A stretch of DNA of 64,000 nt from Haloarcula regularis. GTDB taxonomy: Archaea; Halobacteriota; Halobacteria; Halobacteriales; Haloarculaceae. Both the position numbers and the translations under genes were made by a program. Location of the stretch: assembly GCF_029338315.1 (NCBI RefSeq), contig NZ_CP119794.1, positions 2,666,001 through 2,730,000 of the forward strand, read 5' to 3'. Below, piece after piece: positions 18,469 to 28,233 of the stretch. The notes under the pieces were generated by a model that saw nothing but the letters and a program-made list of their open reading frames with translations, searched no databases and was not told the origin of the DNA. Within the stretch, counting starts at the first letter, position 1. Every line of letters starts with the position of its first letter.

Positions 18469-19620
18469 CTATCGTGCCCGCTCGGTGACGGTGACGTCTT
18501 CGCGTTCGAGGATCGAGCGGTCGAGCTCCGTGCCGATCCCCGCTCCGCTCGGGAGCTCGCTCTGTCCGTCCACCACGTCGAGCCCCTCCGTCACGAGGTT
18601 CCGGTGCCAGCCGTCGTACCGGTCCCGTATCGACTCCATGAGGTACAGGTTCGGGATTGCCGCCGACAGGTGTGCGTTCGCGAAGTGTAGCGCCGGGCCA
18701 CCGGAGTTGTGTGGTGCCACGGGCAGATGGGCCGCCTCGGCCAGTGAGGCGACCGCTTTCCCGGTCGAGAGCCCACCAGTCCAGCACAGGTCTGGCATCA
18801 CGATGTCGACAGCGCCCGTGTCGATGGCCTGGGTGAACTCGTACTCGCCGATGAGTCGCTCACTGATACAGAGCGGGATGTCCGTCGCAGCGTCGAGCTG
18901 GGCGTACGCGTCGAAGTTGCCCTTCCGGATGAGGTCTTCGACCCAAATCGGGTCGTACGGCTCCACGGCGCGTGCGAGCTTCTTCGCCGGTGTGAGCGCC
19001 CACAGTCCGTGGAACTCGACCGCGAAGTCCATACGGTCCCCGACCGCCTCGTGAATCCGCCGGATCGGTTCGAGCCCCGCCGCGAGGTCGTCGTCGCTGA
19101 TGCGTTGCCCGCGGGTCTTCTCTGCGAACTCGTCGAACGGCCACAGCTTCATCGAATCGATCCCGTCCGCCAGGAGCGACTCCGCGAGTTCGACGGGCTC
19201 GTCCCGGAAATCGTACGTATCGTCGTAGCAGGTGTTGTAGGTCGGAATCGAGTCGCGACAGGCCCCGCCGAGGAGTTTATATATCGGCTGGCCAGCGACC
19301 TGTCCCTTCAGGTCCCAGAGGGCGAGGTCGAGCGCGCTCATCGCCCGCATCTCCGCTCCCGCGTGGCCGTAGTAGTTGAAGTAGGTGCGGAGGTCGTCGT
19401 GAATCGCCGATACGTTCTCCGGGTTCCGCCCGAGGACCTCGTCGGCGATCGGCCCGAGCAACGCGGCCTGTTCCATCCCCGCCTGTGGAAAGGTCTCGCC
19501 GAGTCCGACGAGGCCAGTGTCGGTATGCACCTGCAGCATCGTGAGGTCGATATCCCGTTCCGTATTCACTAAGGGGCTATCGTCGGCGAACGTCACAGTC
19601 TCTAGCCTGGTGATTTCCAT
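18469..19620 (-). CDS. Enolase-superfamily sugar-acid dehydratase (D-galactonate dehydratase-like)
   Basis: 383 residues from ATG 19620; a longer frame upstream is rejected because it lacks family similarity. Both domains are present: the capping domain (LVGLGETFPQAG, ALDLALWDLKGQ) and the barrel with SMKLWPFDEF (Lys), FAVEFHG (metal Glu and His), WVEDLI (metal Glu), CISERLIGEYEF (metal Glu) and VAPHNSGGP (general His). The EFHG and APH pattern resembles D-galactonate dehydratase more than mandelate racemase. It should dehydrate an aldonic acid to a 2-keto-3-deoxy acid. Neighbours (importer, dehydrogenase, mutarotase, IclR) fit an oxidative sugar pathway. Confidence 0.85.
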   Translation of the reverse strand: MEITRLETVTFADDSPLVNTERDIDLTMLQVHTDTGLVGLGETFPQAGMEQAALLGPIADEVLGRNPENVSAIHDDLRTYFNYYGHAGAEMRAMSALDLALWDLKGQVAGQPIYKLLGGACRDSIPTYNTCYDDTYDFRDEPVELAESLLADGIDSMKLWPFDEFAEKTRGQRISDDDLAAGLEPIRRIHEAVGDRMDFAVEFHGLWALTPAKKLARAVEPYDPIWVEDLIRKGNFDAYAQLDAATDIPLCISERLIGEYEFTQAIDTGAVDIVMPDLCWTGGLSTGKAVASLAEAAHLPVAPHNSGGPALHFANAHLSAAIPNLYLMESIRDRYDGWHRNLVTEGLDVVDGQSELPSGAGIGTELDRSILEREDVTVTERAR

Positions 19621-19862
19621 ACTCGTCGTTCCATAAGCAAATATAAAAAGCTTGGATATTCCCCACCCCGGAGAGCGAGGTCTCTGGTGGCCGGGGCGAC
19701 ACGATGTGGAGGTTCTCTCGCGATTACGGTGCGAATCGGCGGCGACCTCCACCGGCTACCTCCCGTAGACTGTCCCCGTAGTTCGGATAAAGAGCGCCAA
19801 AATCCCCGACCAGCCGTGAGAACGTCGCCCCGCGTCCCGCGTCGTTCGATTCGACTCTCCGG

Positions 19863-21131
19863 TCAGTAGTTGTTCTTCTGCCAGGACCGGAGGTCGGGCC
19901 AGGAGCCGGACCGCTGGACGGCGAACTCGACGTTCGACTCGTCGACGATCTCGACGCCCGTGATGTAGTCTTTCATGGGGATGCCCCGATCGACGTACTC
20001 GTAGCCAAGCATGACGGGCTGGAAGCCCTGGGAGTACGGGTCCTGCCCGACGGTGAACGTCACGGTCCCGTTCTGAATCCCGTTGAGCGTGGACTCTGGC
20101 AGGTCGAACCCGCCGACGATGATCTCGTCCTGCAGGCCCTCGTTCTCGACCAGCTTCGCGGCCGCCGCCGGGCCCCAGAACCCCGACCCCAGAATGACGT
20201 TGATGTCGTTGTTCGCCTGGTAGGCGTCGTTGACACGCGTCGTCGCTTGGGACACGTCGGTGCTCACGTTGAGCTGTTCGAGCACCTCGACGTTGTCTTG
20301 GGCACCGATCGCGTTGACGATCCCGTCGGTTCGGGCCTGCAGCGCCGGGTGACCAGGAACGCCGATACAGGGGAGGACCGTCAGTTGGGTATCACTGCCG
20401 AGTTTCTCCTGTGCCTTCTCATAGGCCGTGATACCGACTGCGTTGCCAGCGGGGAATTGATTCTGACCGACGTACGGCAGGACGTTCCCGAACTCCTCCA
20501 TCATGAAGTCGAAGTCCCAGTCGTTCACCGTCGTGTTGTACTGGACGACGGTGACGCCTTTGTCCATCGCCCGTTTGACGGGTGCCGCATACGAGGACGC
20601 GTCGAGGACGGTGGTCCCGAGCAGATCGTGGTTCGCTTCCAGGGAACTGATCTTCGTGTTCATGATCTCGACCTGCTTGGACTGATTGTTCCCGTTCGGG
20701 CCGACGAACTCCCCGGTCCACCCGAGCTTGTTCAGGGCGTCGTTCATCCCGGCGATGACGGGTGTGAAGAACTGGTTGGTCCCGTTGTGCACCACGAACG
20801 CCATGTGACGCTCCGGGTCCTGTGGTTCAGAGAGGTCGAGGCTGTCACGCGTCGGCGGTGGAACGAGCGGAACGCGTGTAAACGGCGGAATCTCGCTGTC
20901 GTTTCCGCCCTGCCCCGAGCTGTCACTGCTGCCACCATCGTCCGCTGGTGTCGATTGTTCCGTCTCCGTCGCGTCGTCGGATCTGAGTGAACTGCACCCC
21001 GCGAAGCTGGTCAAGCCCCCTGCGAGTCCAACTGCGGACAGCTGTTTCATCAGCTTTCGTCGGCTCACACCGAGTTCGATCGACACGGCCCCGTCGTCGT
21101 CGCTATAATCGAGTCTATCGCCTTCTGGCAT
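19863..21131 (-). CDS. Sugar ABC transporter substrate-binding lipoprotein (CUT2/RbsB type)
   Basis: 422 residues. The twin-arginine signal is internal to an acidic 25-residue leader: SRRKLMKQLSAVG followed by lipobox FAGC. The mature part is a Peripla_BP_4 (ribose-binding-protein-like) domain: HMAFVVHNGTNQFFTPVIAG, TTVLDASSYAAPVKRAMDKG, GHPALQARTDGIVNAIGAQ and GGFDLPESTLNGIQNG. Extracellular receptor for the importer whose ATPase (21254) and permease (22519) are adjacent. Divergently arranged from the ATPase with a 122-base shared A+T-rich promoter region. Confidence 0.88.
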   Translation of the reverse strand: MPEGDRLDYSDDDGAVSIELGVSRRKLMKQLSAVGLAGGLTSFAGCSSLRSDDATETEQSTPADDGGSSDSSGQGGNDSEIPPFTRVPLVPPPTRDSLDLSEPQDPERHMAFVVHNGTNQFFTPVIAGMNDALNKLGWTGEFVGPNGNNQSKQVEIMNTKISSLEANHDLLGTTVLDASSYAAPVKRAMDKGVTVVQYNTTVNDWDFDFMMEEFGNVLPYVGQNQFPAGNAVGITAYEKAQEKLGSDTQLTVLPCIGVPGHPALQARTDGIVNAIGAQDNVEVLEQLNVSTDVSQATTRVNDAYQANNDINVILGSGFWGPAAAAKLVENEGLQDEIIVGGFDLPESTLNGIQNGTVTFTVGQDPYSQGFQPVMLGYEYVDRGIPMKDYITGVEIVDESNVEFAVQRSGSWPDLRSWQKNNY

Positions 21132-21253
21132 GATGCGAGCGCAACTTGTTTCTAACTATATTTAATGATTGTGGTTGTGGGTACGTACACTCGGGTATCT
21201 TCACGTGTTCTCGTGACTATACGTCGGAATACTCCCACACTTAATATGCAGGA

Positions 21254-22087
21254 GTGGATACGCACCTCCATATGGGAGCAGAACCCGACTCAAGCGACCA
21301 CTCCACAGACGGCCCCAGTGCCCAACGAAACGAATCGATCCTCCGGATCGAGGACATCTCGAAGCACTACGAAGGCGTAAAGGCGCTCTCGAATGTCTCC
21401 CTCGACGTCTACGACAACGAAGTACTGGCCATCGTCGGCGACAACGGTGCCGGAAAGTCGACGCTGATCAAGACCATCTCCGGCGTCATCAAGCCGACCG
21501 GCGGACAGATATACATCCGGACGGAGAACGGACTCGAACCGCGCTCGCTCGACGATCCGAACGACGCGAAGGGTGCCGGCATCGAAACCGTGTTCCAGGA
21601 CCTGCAACTGTCGAAGAAACACGACGTCGCGAAGAACGTGTTCCTGGGTCGTGAACCGATCGCCGAGGGCCTGAAAGGCACTGTCCTGCGGAAGATCGAC
21701 CGGGAACGGATGGACCGCGAATCGATCGAAGCACTGGCGGAGATCGGGTTCTCGGTCGACCCTCGAGCCAAGACCGCGGAGCTGTCCGGTGGCCAGCAGC
21801 AGGCCGTCGCTGTCGCGAGAGCGCTCATCTCCGACCCGAACGTCGTGTTGCTGGACGAACCGACTGCCGAGGTCTCCGTCGAGGGCTCGGAGAAGATCCT
21901 CGACCTGATCGAACGGCTCCAGGAGCAGGACCGGACGGTGATTTTCATCTCACACAACCTCGAAGAGATCTTCCAAGTGGCCGACCGTATCGCCGTCCTT
22001 CGCGACGGGACACTCATCGACGTGCTCGAGAACGATGGCACCGTCGACCGGGAACACATCGTCGGCCTGATGACGGGTGCAATCTGA
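21254..22087 (+). CDS. Sugar ABC transporter ATP-binding protein (single-domain RbsA/FrcA type)
   Basis: 277 residues with one ATPase domain, unlike RbsA with two: Walker A GDNGAGKST, signature ELSGGQQQA, Walker B VVLLDEPTAE, switch FISHNLEEI. Single-domain CUT2 ATPases (FrcA-like) act as homodimers. The N-terminus up to about residue 28 is a polar extension; an in-frame ATG at 21272 is an alternative start. Transcribed away from the binding-protein gene and towards the permease gene, so the three importer genes are in three transcription units. Confidence 0.88.
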   Translation: MDTHLHMGAEPDSSDHSTDGPSAQRNESILRIEDISKHYEGVKALSNVSLDVYDNEVLAIVGDNGAGKSTLIKTISGVIKPTGGQIYIRTENGLEPRSLDDPNDAKGAGIETVFQDLQLSKKHDVAKNVFLGREPIAEGLKGTVLRKIDRERMDRESIEALAEIGFSVDPRAKTAELSGGQQQAVAVARALISDPNVVLLDEPTAEVSVEGSEKILDLIERLQEQDRTVIFISHNLEEIFQVADRIAVLRDGTLIDVLENDGTVDREHIVGLMTGAI

Positions 22088-22518
22088 CACACGTACCGCG
22101 ACACGGACCACCTTCTTGTGCATCGACGCTAGTACCTGAGGCGGCAGCACCCTGGCGGACGAACTCCTGTGTGTCGGCCCGCACGACCACCTGGCCTCCA
22201 GGCGCTGAAGACAGGACGATTCTCGACCGCGACTGTGTTCCCCTCTGACGACCGCGTGGGACCGACGGCTGCTCGGTCACGCTCGAGGCAGGGGGTTCAC
22301 TGGCTTCGCTTGTCCGTTCGAGGACGACGACCGTGGGGTCGACGACGGCGTGTTGTCGGACCTTCGTCTGTCGGACTCGCGAACGCACCCGGTATGTGGT
22401 AGTCAGAACCGCGAAGAGACGCTGAAACAGTAGAAAAGTATGCCCTACAGCGCGGTTTCTCACAGCCGAGCGAATGGCAACCGATACCCCGGGCGTCGAG
22501 TAGCCCGTTACGACCCGT
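22088..22518. other. Gene-free spacer between convergent importer genes
   Basis: 431 bases between the 3' ends of the ATPase gene (plus) and the permease gene (minus). Open frames here have no recognisable domain and poor haloarchaeal codon pattern. Nothing convincing was found. Confidence 0.4.
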
Positions 22519-24225
22519 TCAGATCTGTCCGAGGACCCACCAGAGCGAGAGCACCCACAGCACGCCGGTTCCGAGGACCGCCCCGATAGCCTCCCTCGTG
22601 TCCAGGTCGTGCAGGACACCGAGCCCCGAGACGAGCAAGTACCCGGTCCCCAGCGCCAGTACGAGCGTCACCGCGCCGACGACGGCGTCGATGAACTGGA
22701 ATCCAGCGAGGACGAACGGGAGCCACGCCAGCAGTAGGGGGGCAGACGAGTACGAGACCGCCTGGAACGTCTTGTCGATCGTCCCCCGACCGCCCAGCGC
22801 ACGGACGCTGATGTGTGCGAAGACCGTGGTCAGGAGGACGGCGGTGGCGATGCCGACGGTGACCGTCAACGGCACCATCCCGACTGCCTCGACGTTACTC
22901 TCGACGATGAACAGCTTGAACTCCTCGTCGAGCAGGCCGTCACCGACGACCGTGAGCAGGACCACGAGCAGTGCCGGGACCGAGATCGAGGCGATGAGCA
23001 GGCCGACGAACGCGAGCGGCGCGTCCAGTCCCTGTACGTTCTCGTCGACGTTTTCGTAGAACGTCCGGGACGAGGTGAGTACCTCCCGGATCGGGTCGAG
23101 GTACATGTCCCAGAGCTTCTCGTAGCGAGCGCGGCGGGTGATCGCGTCGACAGCGACGGCGAAGATGATGAACAGACCGGTGAAGACGGCGAACAACTGG
23201 GTCCCGAACCCGGCCAGTACGAGGATGTTCTGCGTGAACGCGAAGACGAGTGCACCGAGGAATGTCCCACCGATGGTCCCTTCTCCACCGAAGAGGTTGG
23301 TCCCGCCGATGACGACGGCCGCGATGACGACCAGCTCCTGTCCGTCACCGGTCAACGGGGACACGTTGCCGGTGAAGGCGAGCTGACCGATGCCAGCGAA
23401 GGCGGCGAGCACGGCCACGAGTGCGAAGTTCATCATCTTGACCTGGTCCGTCTTCACCCCCGCGTACCGGGAGGACTGCTCGTTTCCACCGGTCGTCTGC
23501 GTCCGGTAGCCAAATCGCGTGTAGAAGAGGATGTAGTGGAAGATAACGCCGAGGATCAGCACCCAGAGAATCTGCAGCGGGAAGCTGTCGAACGTCTGGA
23601 CCGAACTGTGGACGAACGGAACCTGGTACGTTATCGCCGGAATACTGAACAGCTGGACGTCCGTGTACGGGATCAGGATCGGGAACGGCAGCTGTAGTAC
23701 GCTCCCGAGGGATTTGAGGACGAGCGGGGTCTCTTCGGCGGAGACCGTCGCTGTGACACTCCCGAGCGTGATAAGCGCACCTCCCCTGAGGAGCGTCAGC
23801 GTTCCGATGGTCACGATGAGCGATGGGAGTCCGAGTTTGGTCACGAGAATGCCCTGGAACAGCCCGTACAGGACGGAGAGGACCAGGATGATGGCGAGCG
23901 TGAGCTCTATCGGGAACCCGCCGGAGGTTATCATCGTCGCTGTGAGTGCCGCCGCAACGGCCATCACAGACCCGACGGAGAGGTCGAACTCGCCGGCGGT
24001 GATGAGCAGGGTCATCCCGAACCCGATGATCGTCACCACGGCCGCGTTGCGAATGACGCCCACGATGTTGCCGAGCGAGAGGAACACGCCGGGATTGACC
24101 AGCATCCCGAAGAACAACAGCCCGAAGACGGCGATGACGACCCCGAACTCGCGTTTCGAAAGTATCCGTTGGACTACACTTCGCTCCCGCTGTACACTCT
24201 CCTGGTCAACTGGCGTACTGGCCAT
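22519..24225 (-). CDS. Sugar ABC transporter permease (RbsC/FrcC type) fused to a Yip1-like membrane domain
   Basis: 568 residues, against about 330 for RbsC. Residues about 30-360 are a BPD_transp_2 permease: NIVGVIRNAAVVTIIGFGM, LLITAGEFDLSVGSVMAVAA and VVIGGTNLFGGEGTIGGT are all typical. From about residue 365 there is a linker (YEKLWDMYLDPIREVL) and then a second, roughly 200-residue membrane domain with five hydrophobic segments; FQAVSYSSAPLLLAWLPF, and GLGVLHDLDTREAIGAVL near the end, are characteristic of Yip1/YIPF-type domains. The fusion is in one uninterrupted frame. Function of the tail is unknown; it could stabilise or localise the permease. Confidence 0.82.
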   Translation of the reverse strand: MASTPVDQESVQRERSVVQRILSKREFGVVIAVFGLLFFGMLVNPGVFLSLGNIVGVIRNAAVVTIIGFGMTLLITAGEFDLSVGSVMAVAAALTATMITSGGFPIELTLAIILVLSVLYGLFQGILVTKLGLPSLIVTIGTLTLLRGGALITLGSVTATVSAEETPLVLKSLGSVLQLPFPILIPYTDVQLFSIPAITYQVPFVHSSVQTFDSFPLQILWVLILGVIFHYILFYTRFGYRTQTTGGNEQSSRYAGVKTDQVKMMNFALVAVLAAFAGIGQLAFTGNVSPLTGDGQELVVIAAVVIGGTNLFGGEGTIGGTFLGALVFAFTQNILVLAGFGTQLFAVFTGLFIIFAVAVDAITRRARYEKLWDMYLDPIREVLTSSRTFYENVDENVQGLDAPLAFVGLLIASISVPALLVVLLTVVGDGLLDEEFKLFIVESNVEAVGMVPLTVTVGIATAVLLTTVFAHISVRALGGRGTIDKTFQAVSYSSAPLLLAWLPFVLAGFQFIDAVVGAVTLVLALGTGYLLVSGLGVLHDLDTREAIGAVLGTGVLWVLSLWWVLGQI

Positions 24226-24445
24226 ATCGTTGGTCTTTCCATCTACCCGTATAAAGGTTTAGTATCTTTGCCCGACCCGTTGCTGGGAACGTGACATGCG
24301 AGGGTCGTCCTCGGCGGTCGTTTGCGCCCGCTTCGTCGAGTATCGTGGTTGATCGACCGACCGTCGATCGTCGATACCCCGGGCCACCCGAGCCACACTC
24401 CGCCCGGTCCGAAATCATTAAGAAGCATATTTCACACTAGCTGTT

Positions 24446-25520
24446 ATGGACCTGCTCCAGAAGCCCTTCACGAGACGTGACTGGGAAACGACACCTGATG
24501 CCGGGACGGTCCGCTTCGCGATGATCGGGCTCAGCTGGTGGACGCGGACGCAGGCGATTCCCGCCATCGAGGACGCCGACTACTGTGAGACCACGACGCT
24601 CGTCAGTAGCACCAGTGAGCGAGCAACGGATGCGACCGACCTCGCGGACTCTATCGATCATGGACTGAACTACGAGGAGTTCGAGGCCGGGAAAGCCGCC
24701 GACGCGTACGACGCCGTCTACATCTGCACGCCCAACGCGCTCCACCTGCCGTACGCCCGTGCGGCGGCGGCCCTGGACAAACACGTCCTCTGCGAGAAAC
24801 CGATGGAGGCCGACGTCGAACGGGCCGCAGCGATGGTCGACGTCTGCGAGGACGCCGACGTCGAGCTGATGATCGGCTACCGGATGCAGACCGAACCGGC
24901 GATACGACGTGCGCGCGAACTGGTCGCCGACGGCACGATCGGCACGCCGGTCATCGCCCACGGGAGTATGACACAGCCGCTCCTCGACATCATCCCCGAC
25001 GAGAACCAGTGGCGCCTCGACACGGACCTGAGCGGCTACGGTTCGTCCGTCATGGACATCGGCCTGTATCCGCTGAACACCGCCCGGTTCGTCCTCGACG
25101 CCGACCCTGTCGCTGCCCAGGCGACCACCACCGTCGAGGACGACCTGTTCGAATCCGTCGGCGACGAACGGGCGGTGTTCACCCTTACGTTCGAGGACGG
25201 GACACTCGCCGCCTGTTCAGCCAGTCAGCAGGCCAGCCAGACGAGCCATCTCCGACTTGTCGGTACCGAGGGCGAGCTCCGCATCGAACCGGCGTTTCCC
25301 AAGTGACGACAGGGGCTTTCGCCTCACCGTCGGGGACGAAACCGTCGACGTGGAGTTCGACCAGGCGAACCAGATGCTCGAAGAGTTCGACTACTTCGCC
25401 CATCAGGTGCTGACCGGCGGCGACGTCCATCCCGACGGAACTCACGGGCTCGTGGACATGAAGACCCTGGAGGCGATATACGAAGCCGCGTCGACCGACC
25501 GGCGAGTCCACATCTCGTAG
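24446..25520 (+). CDS. Gfo/Idh/MocA-family oxidoreductase (sugar dehydrogenase-like), frameshifted
   Basis: About 358 residues once repaired. N-terminal NAD(P) Rossmann domain ([20 protein letters not shown]), the conserved CEKPMEAD lysine-proline motif, then the C-terminal domain ([19 protein letters not shown]). Frame is lost at a CCC run at 25298-25300: removing one C changes AFPK-stop into [18 protein letters not shown], which continues to 25520 with [15 protein letters not shown] and [14 protein letters not shown]. Likely oxidises a pyranose at C1 (xylose or glucose dehydrogenase-like) to a lactone, ahead of the dehydratase at 18469. Divergent from the permease gene with a 220-base spacer. 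Confidence 0.85.
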
Positions 25521-25925
25521 CGGCACGGCGAACAGCCGGTCTCGACCAGGGCTCCACGAACCGGGGGTCACGTTTTTCGTACGTCCCGTCGCGAATCCGA
25601 ACCCACCGTGGTTAGCTATTGATGCCCCGATCTAGTGTCTGATATTCTCGAAACAACTCTACTAATCTATGTTATGGTTGTATCGTTTCTGTTATGGTCC
25701 TATATGCTTCTATTTCTCAGTAATCTGGATGCGAAATTCAGAATCCATTCTAAAAACCTCGATTGCATGTGTAGCCTCGGGATTTGCGACCGGAACACCG
25801 CAGTTAGAAGGGTGCCTGTATCACCATCACGCCAGGCAGTGACTGGAACGTCCACACTACTATTGGTACCGGGTCCACAACAGTATTACCCGCCGGGAGT
25901 CACACGTTCGGGTGATAGCGGCGAG
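25521..25925. other. Gene-free spacer with A+T-rich island
   Basis: 405 bases between two plus-strand genes. Bases 25630-25760 have markedly low G+C compared with all neighbours (for example AATCTATGTTATGG and CTATATGCTTCTATTTC). The frame entering the next gene is open through this stretch, but it lacks similarity to the transporter and uses AT-rich codons, so it is taken as noncoding promoter or acquired sequence. Confidence 0.4.
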
Positions 25926-27119
25926 ATGTCCACCACACGTACCAGGTTCTACCTGGCCGGGATCGTCTTCACCATCCTCTTCGCGCAGGTGCTCCTCTAT
26001 CCCGGCGTCGACGTCCTGGTCACGGCGCTGGGGGCACAGACCCGCCTCGACGCGAGCATGTGGTTCCTCGCGGCCGAGTTCGGGGCATTCATCGCATTCG
26101 CCGGCGTCTGGGGCGCAGTGAGCGACGCGGCCGGGAAGCGGGTCCCGTTCGTGGCCGCCGGGGCGGTGGGTGGCGCCGTCGGGTACGCCGCGCTGGCGAC
26201 GCTCCCCACGCAGTTCGCCCTCCCGTTCGAGAGTATCCTGCTCCTGCGGGCCCTCCAGGGCGCGACGACCATCGGGGCGTTCTCGCTGGCGATGACAATG
26301 CTGATGGACTTAGAGGGCGGCCACGGGCGGAACATGGGCGCGGCCGGGATCGCCATCGGTGCTGGCACCGCGCTCGGCGCGCCCGTCGGCGGCCAACTGT
26401 TCGCCCAGGGGCCGCTCGTACCGCTCTACGTGGCCTGTGCCCTCATGTGCCTCGTCGCGCTCGCGACCTGGGCCATCCCGGACCGCGCCCCGGCGGGGAA
26501 CCGCGACTCCGTGCTCCGCATCCTCACCGGCGGGGTGCGCGAGCGGCCGGCGCTGACCCTGCCCTACGCCTTCGGGTTCATCGACCGCCTGACCGCCGGG
26601 TTCTTCGCGCTCGTCGGGACGCTGTACTTCCGGACCGCCTTCGAGTTGAGCCCCGGCGCCACCGGCCTGATGCTGGCGCTGTTTTTTGCCCCCTTCGGGC
26701 TGTTGCAGTACCCGTTTGGCGTGCTGTCGGACCGCATCGGTCGGACGCTGCCGGTCGTCGCGGGGTCGGCGTTCTACGGCCTCGGCGTGGTCGCCGTCGG
26801 TCGGGCACCGAGCGTCGAACTGGCGGCCGTCGCGATGGTCGCCGTCGGGGTCCTGGGTGCGCTGATGGCGCCGGCGACGATGGCGCTGGTCAGCGACCTG
26901 GCCTCGCCGACCGGTCGAGGGGTGGCGATGGCCGGCTTCAACGTCTTCGGGAGCGTCGGGTTCCTCGTCGGTATCCTGCTCGGTGGCACCGTCGCCGGCG
27001 CGTACGGCTATCCCGCCGCGTTCACCGTCATCGGCGCGCTGGAACTGGGACTGGCGCTCGTCGCCGCGCCGGTGTTCCTCCGGTTGCACGCCGACGGGCG
27101 GGCCGTCTTCTCGCGGTGA
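25926..27119 (+). CDS. Major facilitator superfamily transporter
   Basis: 397 residues with twelve predicted membrane helices. Start ATG 25926 (MSTTRTRFYLAGIVFTILF); upstream extension of the frame is rejected on composition. The MFS cytoplasmic loop motif appears as WGAVSDAAGKRVPF after helix 2 and again in the second half as GVLSDRIGRTLPV, the typical duplication. Drug/proton-antiporter-like in layout; substrate unknown. Not obviously linked to its neighbours. Confidence 0.88.
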   Translation: MSTTRTRFYLAGIVFTILFAQVLLYPGVDVLVTALGAQTRLDASMWFLAAEFGAFIAFAGVWGAVSDAAGKRVPFVAAGAVGGAVGYAALATLPTQFALPFESILLLRALQGATTIGAFSLAMTMLMDLEGGHGRNMGAAGIAIGAGTALGAPVGGQLFAQGPLVPLYVACALMCLVALATWAIPDRAPAGNRDSVLRILTGGVRERPALTLPYAFGFIDRLTAGFFALVGTLYFRTAFELSPGATGLMLALFFAPFGLLQYPFGVLSDRIGRTLPVVAGSAFYGLGVVAVGRAPSVELAAVAMVAVGVLGALMAPATMALVSDLASPTGRGVAMAGFNVFGSVGFLVGILLGGTVAGAYGYPAAFTVIGALELGLALVAAPVFLRLHADGRAVFSR

Positions 27120-27203
27120 GCGTCTCGAGTTCCCGTCCCGTCCACGGGGCGAGTGGTGGCGGTGGTGTCAACACTTTATCTATTCTGGATCCCTACGGAT
27201 GGT

Positions 27204-27623
27204 ATGGCAACCGAAACCGCCAGTCGACAGCACAGCGCGGGACCATCGGTACTGATCCGTACCGGCGTCGCGCTCGTCCTCGGCGTCCTGGTGAACGTGG
27301 GTATCGTCGCTGCGGCGACCAGTCTGGGCGTGGCACCGGGCTTTCGCCCGCTGACCGTGCCGCCGGTCGCCTTCCTCTCGGCCGTCGGTGCCGTCGGAGC
27401 CGTCGTCGTCTACCAGGGCTTCCGGCGCTACCTGGACCGGCCGGACCACTACTTCGTCAGGGTCGCCGCCGTCGTGCTCGTCCTCTCGTTCCTGCCCGAC
27501 GTCGGCCTGCTGGTGGGCGACCCGGCCGCCACCGTCGCCGGCGTCGTCGTCCTCATGGTGATGCACGTCGTCGTCGCGGCCGCGTCCGTCTGGGCGCTCG
27601 TCTACTGGAACCGCACCGACTGA
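27204..27623 (+). CDS. Small four-helix membrane protein, haloarchaeal, unknown function
   Basis: 139 residues from ATG 27204 (MATETASRQHSAG). Four hydrophobic segments at about 15-38, 52-68, 82-100 and 108-130 with GFRPLTVPPVAFLSAVGAVG between helices 1 and 2. This layout resembles the DUF6069 group of actinobacterial and haloarchaeal proteins, but the assignment is uncertain. Runs towards the minus-strand gene at 27636, with 12 bases between the two stops. Confidence 0.7.
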   Translation: MATETASRQHSAGPSVLIRTGVALVLGVLVNVGIVAAATSLGVAPGFRPLTVPPVAFLSAVGAVGAVVVYQGFRRYLDRPDHYFVRVAAVVLVLSFLPDVGLLVGDPAATVAGVVVLMVMHVVVAAASVWALVYWNRTD

Positions 27624-27635
27624 CGCCCCACTCTT

Positions 27636-28124
27636 TCAGCGGTTCTCGCGCAGTTTCGAGTCGAGCTGGCGGGTGACGAACTCGTCGTCGAGCAGGGCGT
27701 CCGGCCCGGCGAACTCGACGACCGGGCCGTTCTCGACGCGGAGCCACTCGTCGCTCCCGTTGCCCGCCAGCGTCACGGTCTGGCTGGTAGTCGGGAGGCC
27801 GTTCTCGCGCCGTCGCGCCGTCCGCTCGCGGACGCTGACGAGTTCGACCGTCGAGTCGTCGGTCTCCGAGACGGTCAGGTCGTACCTGGCGAGCGCCGGG
27901 TCGACCCGGCGCATCGCCGCCCGGTACCGGCCGGCGAGTTCGCTGGCTTTCTCGGCGTCGGCGTAGGTCTCGAACCGGCGGTCTCTGACCGGTTCCGGGC
28001 GGACCCCGGACACCCGGCAGGCGACGACGTACCTCCCCTCGGGATCGGCGAGCGCCTTGATGCGCTCGCGGAGTCGCGGCACGGTCTCGACCGGGTCGTC
28101 GTCCTGTTCGCGGTCGCCCGTCAC
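27636..28124 (-). CDS. Conserved haloarchaeal protein of unknown function
   Basis: 162 residues if started at GTG 28124 (VTGDREQDDDP); the frame stays open to 28301 but that part is Arg/Pro-rich and crosses the iron-box promoter, so it is rejected. Two halves are seen: LRERIKALADPEGRYVVACR to YDLTVSETDDS, and TTSQTVTLAGNGSDEWLRVENGPV to the end. No catalytic motif. Its promoter region carries two DtxR-type palindromes (28234 and 28270), which suggests iron-dependent control. Confidence 0.65.
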   Translation of the reverse strand: MTGDREQDDDPVETVPRLRERIKALADPEGRYVVACRVSGVRPEPVRDRRFETYADAEKASELAGRYRAAMRRVDPALARYDLTVSETDDSTVELVSVRERTARRRENGLPTTSQTVTLAGNGSDEWLRVENGPVVEFAGPDALLDDEFVTRQLDSKLRENR

Positions 28125-28233
28125 GGGCGGACCGCCCCACTTCGACCGGGATTTGCGGTTCGTGGCCCGCTCTCGACCGTCCGGCGCCGGGCATCCGGGG
28201 CGCCCCGTCGCGTCGGCTCTCGCATCATATCTA

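Noticed and set aside
22088..22518. Possible transposase remains between the sugar importer genes
   Set aside because: Minus-strand translation has no DDE motif and no terminal repeats were found.
25635..25925. N-terminal extension of the MFS transporter by 97 codons
   Set aside because: The extension has A+T-rich codons and no membrane-transporter similarity; the ATG at 25926 begins directly before helix 1.
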